Assembly: GCA_039818825.1 (NCBI GenBank)
Contig: JBCBTD010000019.1
Coordinates: forward strand, 1 to 64,000
Length of the DNA: 64,000 nucleotides
DNA from: JBCBTD01 sp039818825
GTDB taxonomy: Bacteria; Pseudomonadota; Alphaproteobacteria; Geminicoccales; Geminicoccaceae
Reading direction: 5' to 3'
The first letter of the stretch is position 1. Every line of letters begins with the position of its first letter. The position numbers and the translations under genes are program-made. The notes under the pieces are model-generated. The model ran no database searches, had not been told where the DNA came from, and saw nothing but the letters and a program-made list of their open reading frames with translations. Of this stretch, positions 38,735 through 47,926 are shown in pieces.

Positions 38735-39754
38735 ATGCGCGTCTATTACGAGCCCGATGCTGATCTCAACCTGATCAAGACCAAGAAGGTTGCCGTGGTC
38801 GGCTACGGCTCGCAGGGTTTCGGCCACTCGAACAACCTGAAGGACTCAGGAGTCGAAGAGGTCGTCGTCGCGCTCAAGGAAGGTTCGCCGTCGCGGGCAA
38901 AGGCCGAACGTGCCGGGCTGCGGGTCATGACCGCCGCCGAAGCCGCGGCTTGGGCCGATGTCGTCATGGTGCTCACGCCGGACGAGCTCCAGGCCGACAT
39001 TTACGACGCCGACCTCGGCCCGAACATGAAGCCGGGTGCGGCGCTGATGTTCGCCCATGGTCTCAACATCCACTTCAAGCTGATCGAGCCGCGCGCCGAC
39101 CTCGATGTCTTGATGATCGCGCCGAAAGGGCCGGGGCATCTGGTCCGTGCCGAGTACCAGAAGGGTGCGGGCGTGCCGACACTCCTGGCGATCCATCAAG
39201 ACGCTTCGGGAAGCGCGCACGATATCGGGCTCGCCTACGGGGCGGCCATCGGTGGCGCCCGTGCCGGGATCATCGAGACCACTTTCAAGGAGGAGGTCGA
39301 GACCGATCTTTTCGGCGAGCAGGTGGTGCTCTGCGGCGGTCTCTGCGCCTTGATCCAGGCCGGCTACGAGACGCTTGTCGAGGCCGGCTATGCGCCCGAG
39401 ATGGCCTATTTCGAGACGGTTCACGAGGTCAAGCTGATCGTCGACCTGATCTACGAAGGCGGCCTCGCCAACATGCGCTACTCGATTTCCAACACCGCGG
39501 AGTACGGCGACTACAAGACCGGCCCGCGGATCATCACGCCGGAGACCAAGGCGGAGATGAAGCGGGTGCTGGCCGACATCGTCGAAGGTCGGTTCGCTCG
39601 CGATTGGGTGTTGGAGAACAAGGCGGCGCAGGCCGAGTTCAAGGCGACCCGAAGCAAGCACGCGGCGCACGATCTGGAGGTCGTGGGTGCGCGCCTGCGT
39701 GGGATGATGCCATGGATCGGCGCAAACAAGCTGGTGGCCGGGACCAAGGACTGA
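38735..39754 (+). CDS. ilvC: ketol-acid reductoisomerase (NADP+)
   Basis: Second common step of Val/Ile/Leu synthesis. It has 339 residues, class I (short). The Rossmann loop is VVGYGSQGFGHSNNLKDSG, where most relatives have HAHALNL, so the first helix after the glycine loop differs. Also present: FAHGLNIHFK with the catalytic His, APKGPGHLVRAEYQ, and the Mg-binding ETFKEEVETDLFGEQ. It ends the ilvBHC unit; downstream genes are on the opposite strand. Confidence 0.96.
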   Translation: MRVYYEPDADLNLIKTKKVAVVGYGSQGFGHSNNLKDSGVEEVVVALKEGSPSRAKAERAGLRVMTAAEAAAWADVVMVLTPDELQADIYDADLGPNMKPGAALMFAHGLNIHFKLIEPRADLDVLMIAPKGPGHLVRAEYQKGAGVPTLLAIHQDASGSAHDIGLAYGAAIGGARAGIIETTFKEEVETDLFGEQVVLCGGLCALIQAGYETLVEAGYAPEMAYFETVHEVKLIVDLIYEGGLANMRYSISNTAEYGDYKTGPRIITPETKAEMKRVLADIVEGRFARDWVLENKAAQAEFKATRSKHAAHDLEVVGARLRGMMPWIGANKLVAGTKD

Positions 39755-39779
39755 TCTTCGCCGCCGGCGACGAACGAAC

Positions 39780-39801
39780 GGGGCGCCGCGCGCGACGCCC
39801 C
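39780..39801. terminator. hairpin between ilvC and the sorting-signal gene
   Basis: A 6-bp stem GGGGCG/CGCCCC with a 10-base loop sits 26 bases after ilvC. A second weaker repeat, GATCCG (39810-39815) with CGGATC (39834-39839), follows and abuts the opposite gene's stop. Neither has a T-run. Confidence 0.3.
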
Positions 39802-39837
39802 GCGATGTCGATCCGGTCCGACGGTCGACCGATCGGA

Positions 39838-40551
39838 TCAGACAGTAGCCCGGCGACGCCGGAGCCAGGCCAGGCCCAAAATGCCGGATGCCAACAACGG
39901 AAGCGCAGCCGGCACCGGGACCACCTGCGCGTCAGTGAGCTTGACTTGGAACGCCGGAGCGCTGCCGCGGCCGCCGACGAGCTGCGCCACGCCCGCCAAC
40001 ACCCAGTCGGCAGTCGGCTCGAAGCCGGCAAACGCGAGATACGCCGCGGAGCCGGTCGAGCTGAGCGTCCCGTCGCCGAGCGTTTGGCCGTTGAACGTCA
40101 ACCCCGAGAGACTGGCGGACTGCGTGTCGTCGCGCCCGCGCACGCGAACGAAGATGCTCGGCGCGTCAGCGATGTCGGCACTGGTCGTCGTCAGCGCCGG
40201 CAGGCCGGTGACGTCGAACACGAGCTCGTTGCTGGCGGCCGTGTAGGATAGCGTCCAGGCGGCACCGGCATTCCAGCCGGTGAACTGTGCGCTACCGCCG
40301 CCGGCGTTGATGTTTGCTGTCGTCAGCGTGTTGGGCACGCCTAGCGCGGCTTCGAAATCGCCGTTCGCTGCCTGGTTGCCGGCACGGCCTTCGGCGACCG
40401 CCTTCTCGCACGCTGTGCCGCCACAGCGGGTGGTGAAGACCGTGTCGTCGATTCCCGTTTCGACGATCACCGCGGCCGAGGCGGGCGTTGGCAGAGACAC
40501 GTGAAGCGCGGCAGCAACCAGAGCCAACGCTGGCAAGCGCAAAACCATCAT
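39838..40551 (-). CDS. secreted protein with VPLPA/PEP-CTERM-type sorting signal (1)
   Basis: Predicted extracellular or surface protein of 237 residues. The signal peptide is residues 1-26 (VLRLPALALVAAALHVSLP...ASA). The body is beta-rich, threonine- and glycine-rich, with Cys43 and Cys48 in TRCGGTACEK. The last 27 residues are a tripartite sorting tail: VPVPAALPLLASGILGLAW then LRRRRATV, the layout recognised by exosortase-type systems. I do not recognise the body. The start is the first of two adjacent ATGs (40551), favoured by AGAGGA 6 bases upstream; ATG 40566 is possible. It converges on ilvC. No exosortase gene is in the window. Confidence 0.82.
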   Translation of the reverse strand: MMVLRLPALALVAAALHVSLPTPASAAVIVETGIDDTVFTTRCGGTACEKAVAEGRAGNQAANGDFEAALGVPNTLTTANINAGGGSAQFTGWNAGAAWTLSYTAASNELVFDVTGLPALTTTSADIADAPSIFVRVRGRDDTQSASLSGLTFNGQTLGDGTLSSTGSAAYLAFAGFEPTADWVLAGVAQLVGGRGSAPAFQVKLTDAQVVPVPAALPLLASGILGLAWLRRRRATV

Positions 40552-40612
40552 CTCAAATCCTCTCATTTCGAACTCGACACTTAGTACAACAGCAAAAACA
40601 CGGAACACTCAA

Positions 40613-40634
40613 CAGATAAAATTCAGTTTATCTG
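40613..40634 (-). promoter_or_regulatory. inverted repeat upstream of sorting-signal gene 1
   Basis: CAGATAAA and TTTATCTG form a perfect 8-bp inverted repeat around 6 bases, about 60-80 bases before the start of the 39838-40551 gene. It is AT-rich in a GC-rich genome and could be an operator or an mRNA hairpin in the leader. Confidence 0.4.
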
Positions 40635-40636
40635 AA
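40622..40636 (-). promoter_or_regulatory. 15-base TTCA-N7-TGAA element (copy 1)
   Basis: On the minus strand this reads TTCAGATAAACTGAA, 70 bases before the ATG at 40551. It matches elements upstream of the two other secreted-protein genes (41457-41471 and 63419-63433). See findings. Confidence 0.4.
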
Positions 40637-40731
40637 GTTGCAGAAGTAACGATACCTTCGTCCGGGGCGTGGGCTCGCTTGGCCAGCGAGTCGCGGCGGC
40701 GCCGGCATGCCAGCGCCGCCGCTCCCATGCG

Positions 40732-41388
40732 TCAGGCGCGCTGGCGACGGCGCCACGCCAAACCCGCCAGGGCGGTGCCGAGTAGTACGGCGGCACCCGG
40801 GATGGGCGTGACGACGAGATCGTCGAACGCGGTCGACGCGTCGGTCAGGATGGTCAACTGCGTGATGCCCTGCGCGAGCCCGGCGTTGGCGAGCGCTGCG
40901 AACGCCACCGTGACTGTCGCCGCGTCGGTTTGGGCGTTGTTCGAGAACTCGCGGGCAGTACCGTCGACCCGGCCGATCAGGTTCGCGCCGCCGACGGCTC
41001 CGTTGTAGAACTCGACGAACTCTCCCCGTTCGAAATCGAAGAGGGTGATTTCGACCAGATCTGTCGGCTGGGCAAAATCGATCGTCAGCGTACCGCCGTT
41101 GGCGTCGTCGTTGGGCGCCCGGCCCGGCCGCGACTGCAGGATCAGTGCATTGCCCTGGCCGACTGGATATTCGAGATCACCATCGCGGCCGCCGGATCCG
41201 TCGGTCGGGTAGACGCGCAACTCGTTCGTCGGCGAGCCGATGGTGGCGCGACCACCGAGGATCTCGTTGTTCGGTGCGGTGATCGCGGTGCCGGGGTCGA
41301 AACCCTCGAACGTCTCGGTGACCAGCGCCTGAGCGGTCATGGGCACCATGAAGGCGGCGGCGGCCGCCGCCGTGAGTAGTACGCGCAT
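40732..41388 (-). CDS. secreted protein with VPLPA/PEP-CTERM-type sorting signal (2)
   Basis: Predicted extracellular protein of 218 residues. The signal peptide (1-21) ends MTAQA. The body is a single beta-sandwich-like domain beginning LVTETFEGFDPGTAI and containing LVEITLFDFERGEFVEFYNG, reminiscent of the jelly-roll modules common in exosortase-sorted proteins; I cannot name its ligand. The tail is TPIPGAAVLLGTALAGLAW followed by RRRQRA. GGAGGA precedes the ATG at 41388. It is a separate gene from sorting-signal protein 1 (180 bases apart); both point away from leuA. Confidence 0.82.
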   Translation of the reverse strand: MRVLLTAAAAAAFMVPMTAQALVTETFEGFDPGTAITAPNNEILGGRATIGSPTNELRVYPTDGSGGRDGDLEYPVGQGNALILQSRPGRAPNDDANGGTLTIDFAQPTDLVEITLFDFERGEFVEFYNGAVGGANLIGRVDGTAREFSNNAQTDAATVTVAFAALANAGLAQGITQLTILTDASTAFDDLVVTPIPGAAVLLGTALAGLAWRRRQRA

Positions 41389-41456
41389 GCTTCCTCCAAG
41401 ATCATTGACTGACGTCGGTTCCGAAAGGCGGTTTGGCGCCTGCCGGACTCTGCAGA

Positions 41457-41471
41457 TTTCGTTTCTATGAA
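41457..41471 (-). promoter_or_regulatory. 15-base TTCA element (copy 2)
   Basis: On the minus strand this reads TTCATAGAAACGAAA, 68 bases before the ATG at 41388. It is preceded by CAAC exactly as in copy 1, and ATCTG-N2-GAGT follows both copies at slightly different distances. Confidence 0.35.
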
Positions 41472-41629
41472 GTTGACGGAAGCATGTTCGGGAATTCGTG
41501 TTGAAAGCATAGCACGGTGTGTGCGCCTTTGCGGGCCGAGCGAACCCCGGGAGCGCTTTACACGGGACGCGTGGTGGGGCTTATTGCGCGGAGTCGGGGG
41601 CGTTGTCCCCGCCGGAGACGTCAGAGCAC

Positions 41630-41740
41630 ATGATTGCCCGTTGCCTCCATTACCATCTCGCTCCTGCCGGCCTTGGCGTCGCCGCGGCCGTCCGCTCGCC
41701 GCTGCTCTCGTCGGCGACTCTGCGACTTATCATCCCCTGA
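41630..41740 (+). CDS. possible leucine-rich leader peptide of leuA
   Basis: A 36-codon ORF (ATG 41630, TGA 41738-41740) with seven leucine codons, four of them in the last 12 residues, which read LLSSATLRLIIP including two isoleucines. Its stop lies inside the 5' arm of the 41734-41773 hairpin, the geometry of a ribosome-sensing attenuator. The ribosome site is poor (GGAGA is too far, AGAGC is close), and no T-run follows the hairpin, so this remains a candidate. Confidence 0.25.
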   Translation: MIARCLHYHLAPAGLGVAAAVRSPLLSSATLRLIIP

Positions 41741-41773
41741 GTGACGTGCCCTTCGTGGGCCGCGTCTCAGGGG
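41734..41773 (+). promoter_or_regulatory. hairpin in the leuA leader
   Basis: CCCCTGAG (41734-41741) pairs perfectly with CTCAGGGG (41766-41773). A GCCC/GGGC pairing inside the loop could lengthen it. It ends 43 bases before the leuA ATG. There is no following T-run. Confidence 0.4.
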
Positions 41774-41816
41774 TGAGCGCCGTCGCAGTCCGTTCCGACC
41801 CACGAGAGATCCGACC

Positions 41817-43361
<1,545 letters not shown>

Positions 43362-43406
43362 GGTCGTACGACGACTGTCGCGCTTCGGTTGATCGCACGC
43401 TAGAAC

Positions 43407-43431
43407 GGGCCACGCTGACGGCGTGGCCCTT
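43407..43431 (+). terminator. terminator-like hairpin after leuA
   Basis: A 9-bp perfect stem GGGCCACGC/GCGTGGCCC with a 5-base loop is followed by only two Ts. It lies 45 bases after the leuA stop and before mreB. Confidence 0.45.
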
Positions 43432-43463
43432 GCGCATGGGTCGCTGAACGAACAGGAGCCTCG

Positions 43464-44504
43464 ATGTACGCACGCCTTCTCGGCCTCTTCTCCGCCGACA
43501 TGGCCATTGATCTCGGAACGGCCAACACGCTGGTCTACGTCAAGGGCCGTGGGATCGTCTTGAACGAACCGTCCGTGGTCGCGATAGCCACGCACAAGGG
43601 CCGCAAGCAGGTTCTCGCGGTAGGCGAGGAAGCGAAGCAAATGGTCGGCCGCACGCCCAGCAGCATCGAGGCCATCCGTCCCTTGCGTGACGGCGTCATC
43701 GCCGACTTCGAAGTCGCGGAGGAGATGATCAAGCACTTCATCCGCAAGGTGCACCATCGGCGCAGCTTCGCGAGCCCAAGGGTGATCATCTGCGTGCCGT
43801 CGGGATCGACGGCCGTCGAGCGGCGGGCGATCCAGGAGAGCGCCGAGAGTGCCGGCGCCCGACGGGTGTTCCTGATCGAGGAACCGATGGCAGCGGCGAT
43901 CGGCGCCGGTCTTCCGGTCACCGAGGCGACCGGGTCGATGGTGGTCGACATCGGTGGCGGCACGACCGAGGTGGCCGTCCTGTCGCTCGGTGGCATCGTC
44001 TATGCCCGCTCGATCCGCGTCGGCGGCAACAAGATGGACGAGGCGGTGATCCAGTACATCCGTCGCAACCACAACCTGCTGGTCGGCGAGGCCACCGCCG
44101 AGAACATCAAGAAGCTGATCGGCTCTGCGTGTCTACCGGAGGATGGCAACGGTGACGTGGTCGAGATCAAAGGTCGCGATCTGATGCACGGAGTACCGAA
44201 AGAGATCGTGATTTCGCAGCGCCAGATCGCCGAGAGTTTGGCCGAACCCGTGAGCGCGATCATCGAGGCCGTCAAAGTTGCATTGGAACACACCGCACCA
44301 GAACTTTCTGCTGACATCGTCGACAAGGGCATCGTCTTGACCGGCGGTGGCTCATTGCTCGGCAACCTCGATTTCGTCCTCCGTCACTCCACGGGGTTAC
44401 CGGTCAGTCTTGCCGAGGAGCCGTTGACCTGCGTCGCGCTCGGTACCGGGCGGTGTCTGGAGGAGATGAAAACGCTGCGACACGTTCTCCACACCGCCTA
44501 TTGA
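43464..44504 (+). CDS. mreB: rod shape-determining protein MreB
   Basis: Bacterial actin homologue that organises lateral wall synthesis along the membrane. It has 346 residues: phosphate-1 loop DLGTANTLVYVKG near residue 16, VVCVPSG-like VIICVPSGSTAVERRA, IEEPMAAAIGAGLPV, phosphate-2 DIGGGTTEVAVLSLGG, and GIVLTGGGSLLGNLD. The N-terminus begins with the hydrophobic YARLLGLFSADMAIDLG. AGGAG precedes the ATG. It heads mreBCD-mrdA-rodA. Confidence 0.97.
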   Translation: MYARLLGLFSADMAIDLGTANTLVYVKGRGIVLNEPSVVAIATHKGRKQVLAVGEEAKQMVGRTPSSIEAIRPLRDGVIADFEVAEEMIKHFIRKVHHRRSFASPRVIICVPSGSTAVERRAIQESAESAGARRVFLIEEPMAAAIGAGLPVTEATGSMVVDIGGGTTEVAVLSLGGIVYARSIRVGGNKMDEAVIQYIRRNHNLLVGEATAENIKKLIGSACLPEDGNGDVVEIKGRDLMHGVPKEIVISQRQIAESLAEPVSAIIEAVKVALEHTAPELSADIVDKGIVLTGGGSLLGNLDFVLRHSTGLPVSLAEEPLTCVALGTGRCLEEMKTLRHVLHTAY

Positions 44505-44529
44505 ATGCCAATTCTTCGCCAGATCATTG

Positions 44530-44558
44530 TTGGAACTTTAACCGGCATGCGGCATAAG
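44530..44558 (+). promoter_or_regulatory. candidate promoter between mreB and mreC
   Basis: TTGGAA (44530-44535) and CATAAG (44553-44558) with 17-base spacing lie in the 104-base mreB-mreC gap. They would let mreCD-mrdA-rodA be transcribed independently of mreB. Confidence 0.35.
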
Positions 44559-44608
44559 CCGAAAGCAACGGAAACCGGCGGTATCGTCGGACCGACGCGG
44601 AGTTCAAC

Positions 44609-45514
44609 GTGAACCGGCTTGGCCGCACCTCGTTCGTCTCGGTGTTCGTTGCTCCCAGGGCATGGGTCGAACGTCTCGTTTTCCTGGCTTTGGTATCGGC
44701 GGCGGTGCTGTTGCTGGTGCTGGGGCGGAGCGGGCTCAACGCCGTCGACGACGCGCGGGCGGATGCCCGCGACCTGCTGAGCCCGTTGGTCGGTTTGGTC
44801 GCTCAACCGACTCGCGCTTGGCGCGATGGCGTCGGCTGGGTCGGTGACCACTTTGCTTTGGCCGACGAGAATCGGCGGCTGCGCGATGAACTCTCCGAAC
44901 TGTTGGCGTGGCAGGCGGAAGCGACGCGGCTCCAGGTGGAGAACGCTGCTCTTCGTGACGTGCTCAGGGCGCACCGGGCGCGCCCGGTACCACTGACCCG
45001 TACCGCTCAGGTGATCGCCGACAGCCGCAGCCCGTTCGTCCACACCCGGCTCTTGGACGCCGGTCGCAGCGACGGTGTCGAGGAAGGCATGGCCGCCGTC
45101 GGAACCGGCGGTTTTGCGGGCCGTCTAGTGGATGTCGGCGAGCGTAGCGCGCGGCTGCTCTTGGTGACGGATTTCAACTCGCGAGTGCCGGTGATCGTCC
45201 TGCCGTCGCGCGATCCGGCGATCCTCGCCGGAGACAACGGCACCTTGCCGAAGCTCGACTTCCTGCCGTTGACGCCGTCGGTCGAGGTTGGCGACCGGGT
45301 GGTGACTTCGGGCACGGGCGGTGTGATCCCGGCGGGCCTTCCCGTCGGTCGGGTGGTCGAGGTCGATGTGGGCGGTGTCCGCGTCGAGCCGTCGCTCGAC
45401 TGGCACGACCTGGAGTTCGTGCGGCTGGTCGACGTCGAGCCGGTCGACGACCTCGTCGCGCTTGACGACCGTCGCTGGCGGCCCTTGCCGGGCGCCGGCG
45501 TGATCGGTCGCTGA
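44609..45514 (+). CDS. mreC: rod shape-determining protein MreC
   Basis: Bitopic inner-membrane protein whose periplasmic part scaffolds PBP2 and RodA. It has 301 residues: a short cytoplasmic start, one transmembrane helix (about 20-42), a coiled coil (about 80-120) and two beta-barrel domains with VIADSRSPFVHTRLLDAG, VGTGGFAGRLVDVG and GTGGVIPAGLPVGRV. The GTG start at 44609 with GCGGAG upstream fits the family length. mreD follows after 8 bases. Confidence 0.94.
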   Translation: MNRLGRTSFVSVFVAPRAWVERLVFLALVSAAVLLLVLGRSGLNAVDDARADARDLLSPLVGLVAQPTRAWRDGVGWVGDHFALADENRRLRDELSELLAWQAEATRLQVENAALRDVLRAHRARPVPLTRTAQVIADSRSPFVHTRLLDAGRSDGVEEGMAAVGTGGFAGRLVDVGERSARLLLVTDFNSRVPVIVLPSRDPAILAGDNGTLPKLDFLPLTPSVEVGDRVVTSGTGGVIPAGLPVGRVVEVDVGGVRVEPSLDWHDLEFVRLVDVEPVDDLVALDDRRWRPLPGAGVIGR

Positions 45515-45522
45515 GGCGGGGC

Positions 45523-46047
45523 GTGCGATTGAGCGGACCCGAACTCGAGCGCCGCGTCCGGTCGTTGTTTCCTTTGATCGTCGCTGTCTTTGCGGTGCTC
45601 GTAGACCTGGCCCCCAGGCCGGCGGTCGGCGCGGGCGGCTTGGCGCCCAGCCTGACGCTTGGCGTCGTGTTCTTCTGGTCGGTCTACCGTCCGGACGTCA
45701 TGAGCTACGGCACGGTCTTCGCCATCGGTCTCCTGCATGATGTGCTGAGCGGCCTGCCTCTCGGCCTGTCGTCGCTCGCTCTGTTGTTTGGCCGCGCCGT
45801 GTTGATGTCCGGCGACCGGTTCTTTCACGCCCAACCATTCGCCGTCATCTGGGTCTTGTTCATCGTCTGGGCGCCGGCCGTCGAGGGCGTTCGCTATGTC
45901 GCTGGCTCGTTGCTCACTGGCGCATTCGGCAATCCCGCGACCGTGGTGTTCCAGGCTGGGCTGACGATCGCCTTGTACCCGGCGCTGAGCTGGTTCCTCG
46001 TTCGGCTCCATCAGCACGTCGTCCAGGTGCCCCATGCAAAACCCTGA
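45523..46047 (+). CDS. mreD: rod shape-determining protein MreD
   Basis: Small polytopic membrane protein of the elongasome (174 residues, five to six helices). SLTLGVVFFWSVYRPDVMSY and GLLHDVLSGLPLGLSSLALL are conserved segments. It begins at GTG 45523. Its last 14 bases overlap the start of mrdA, so the two are likely coupled. Confidence 0.92.
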   Translation: MRLSGPELERRVRSLFPLIVAVFAVLVDLAPRPAVGAGGLAPSLTLGVVFFWSVYRPDVMSYGTVFAIGLLHDVLSGLPLGLSSLALLFGRAVLMSGDRFFHAQPFAVIWVLFIVWAPAVEGVRYVAGSLLTGAFGNPATVVFQAGLTIALYPALSWFLVRLHQHVVQVPHAKP

Positions 46048-47926
46048 GGCTGAGCGGACCCGGGTCTTCGGTCGCCGTCTGCTGATGGTCGGCGCCGCCC
46101 AGCTGGTCACCTTCGGAGCGCTCGGCCTTCGCCTTTACGACCTGCAGGTGCGCGATGCTTCGCGCTATGCCTTGCGAGCGGAGAACAACCGGGTCAGCCA
46201 ACGGCTCCTGGCACCTGCGCGTGGCCGGATCCTAGGACGCGACGGCGCGCCGCTCGCGGACAGCGTCCCATTCTATCGTGTCTGGCTGGTGCGTGAGCAG
46301 GTTCCGGACGTCGAGGCGACGCTGGACGCAATCTCCGCCCTCATTCCACTGAGCGACGGCCAACGCGCCGACGTGCTGGAGCACGCCCGGGTCAGCCGTT
46401 CGTTCGTGCCGATCACCGTCCGCGACGACCTTCAGTGGGACGAGGTCGCAACCTTGGCCGTCCGCTCCCCCGAACTCCCGGGCGTGATCATCGATGCCGG
46501 GCTGGTACGCCGCTACCACCACGGCGCGGAGTTCGCCCACCTGCTCGGCTATGTCGGTCCGCCCAACGAGCGCGATCTGGAGGCCGATTCTGACCCGTTG
46601 TTGCGTCTTCCCGACCTCCGGATCGGTCGCACCGGGATCGAGGAGGGCTACGACCGAGTGCTCCGCGGCAAGGCCGGGCTCTTGCAGGTCGAGGTGAATG
46701 CCGCCGGGCGTGACATCCGCGAGCTGGAACGGCGCAACGGTGTCGGCGGCGACGACGTCGAGCTGACCGTGCACCCGGAGTTGCAACGCTACGCCCATCG
46801 CAGGCTCGCTTCTGAGTTGAGCGCCAGTGCCGTGATTCTCGACGTCCACACCGGCGAGGTGCTGGCGATGGCCTCGGTGCCGGGGTTCGAGCCCGGCGCC
46901 TTCACCAACGGTGTCAGCCATCGTCAATGGAACGAGTGGCGCGACGACCCGAGGGCGCCACTCGTCAACAAGGCTATGGCCGGCACGTATCCGCCAGGGT
47001 CCACGTTCAAGATGCTGACCGGCCTCGCCGGGCTGGAAGCGGGAGTGATCGACGCGAATTCGGCCTTCTTCTGCCCGGGTCACTTGAGCCTCGGCAAGGC
47101 CAGGTTCCATTGCTGGCGCGCCGGTGGCCATGGTTCGCTCTCCCTGGTCCAGGCCTTGGCGCAATCGTGCGACGTCTACTTCTACGAGGTCGGTCGACGG
47201 GTCGGCATCGACGCCATCGCGGCGATGGCCAAGCGCTTCGGCTTAGGCGGCGCGACCGGTGTCGATCTGCCCAACGAACGCGCCGGACTGATGCCGACCC
47301 AGGCTTGGAAACGGGACGCGTTGGGCGAAGTCTGGCAGCCCGGCGAGACCGTGGTCTGTTCGATCGGCCAGGGCTACGTTTCCGCGACACCGCTGCAGCT
47401 GGCCGTGATGACCGCGCGAATCGCCAATGGCGGCAAGGCCGTCCGCCCTTGGTTGGTGCGGCCACCGGTCGGTGCCGCTGCGCCGACGGTGACCGTCGGC
47501 GACGTGGGCGTGAGCGCTCACGCTCTGGAACTCGTGCAGGAGGGTATGTACGAGGTCGTGAACGGCCGTCGTGGCACGGCGCGCAAGCAGAAGCTGTTGA
47601 GCGAACACGACATGATGGCCGGCAAGACCGGCACCTCTCAGGTCAAGCGTATCACTCGCGCCGAACGGGCCGCCGGGCTCCACAAACGCAAGGACCGGCC
47701 GTGGCGTGACCGTCACCACGCGCTGTTCGTCGGCTACGCCCCCCACGACGCGCCGCGCTATGCGGTCTCGGTCGTCGTCGACCACGGCGGCAGCGGCAGC
47801 AAAGCGGCGGCACCTATCGCGCGGGATCTGCTGCAGACGGTGCTCGACCTCGATCCGAGTGGCAGCAGGATCAGTGCCGAGCGGCGCGTCGCGCCTCCCT
47901 CTGCGCTGGGCCGCGATGCCGGTTGA
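46034..47926 (+). CDS. mrdA: penicillin-binding protein 2 (peptidoglycan transpeptidase)
   Basis: Class B PBP that cross-links peptidoglycan during cell elongation. It has 630 residues: an N-terminal membrane helix (about 15-35), a pedestal domain with RLLAPARGRILGRDGAPLA, and the transpeptidase domain with SxxK at Ser323-Lys326 (PPGSTFKML), SxN in AQSCDVYFYEVG and KTGTSQV. Positioned between mreD and rodA, its polymerase partner. It overlaps both neighbours (14 and 11 bases). Confidence 0.96.
   Translation: MQNPEAERTRVFGRRLLMVGAAQLVTFGALGLRLYDLQVRDASRYALRAENNRVSQRLLAPARGRILGRDGAPLADSVPFYRVWLVREQVPDVEATLDAISALIPLSDGQRADVLEHARVSRSFVPITVRDDLQWDEVATLAVRSPELPGVIIDAGLVRRYHHGAEFAHLLGYVGPPNERDLEADSDPLLRLPDLRIGRTGIEEGYDRVLRGKAGLLQVEVNAAGRDIRELERRNGVGGDDVELTVHPELQRYAHRRLASELSASAVILDVHTGEVLAMASVPGFEPGAFTNGVSHRQWNEWRDDPRAPLVNKAMAGTYPPGSTFKMLTGLAGLEAGVIDANSAFFCPGHLSLGKARFHCWRAGGHGSLSLVQALAQSCDVYFYEVGRRVGIDAIAAMAKRFGLGGATGVDLPNERAGLMPTQAWKRDALGEVWQPGETVVCSIGQGYVSATPLQLAVMTARIANGGKAVRPWLVRPPVGAAAPTVTVGDVGVSAHALELVQEGMYEVVNGRRGTARKQKLLSEHDMMAGKTGTSQVKRITRAERAAGLHKRKDRPWRDRHHALFVGYAPHDAPRYAVSVVVDHGGSGSKAAAPIARDLLQTVLDLDPSGSRISAERRVAPPSALGRDAG

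Larger units (their letters stand above)
41389..41816. other. 428-base divergent gap before leuA
   Basis: Non-coding as far as I can tell. It holds the leader of sorting-signal gene 2 with its 15-base element (41457-41471), then a possible leucine-rich leader ORF (41630-41740) and a hairpin (41734-41773) before leuA. No complete sigma-70 promoter was convincing. Confidence 0.5.
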
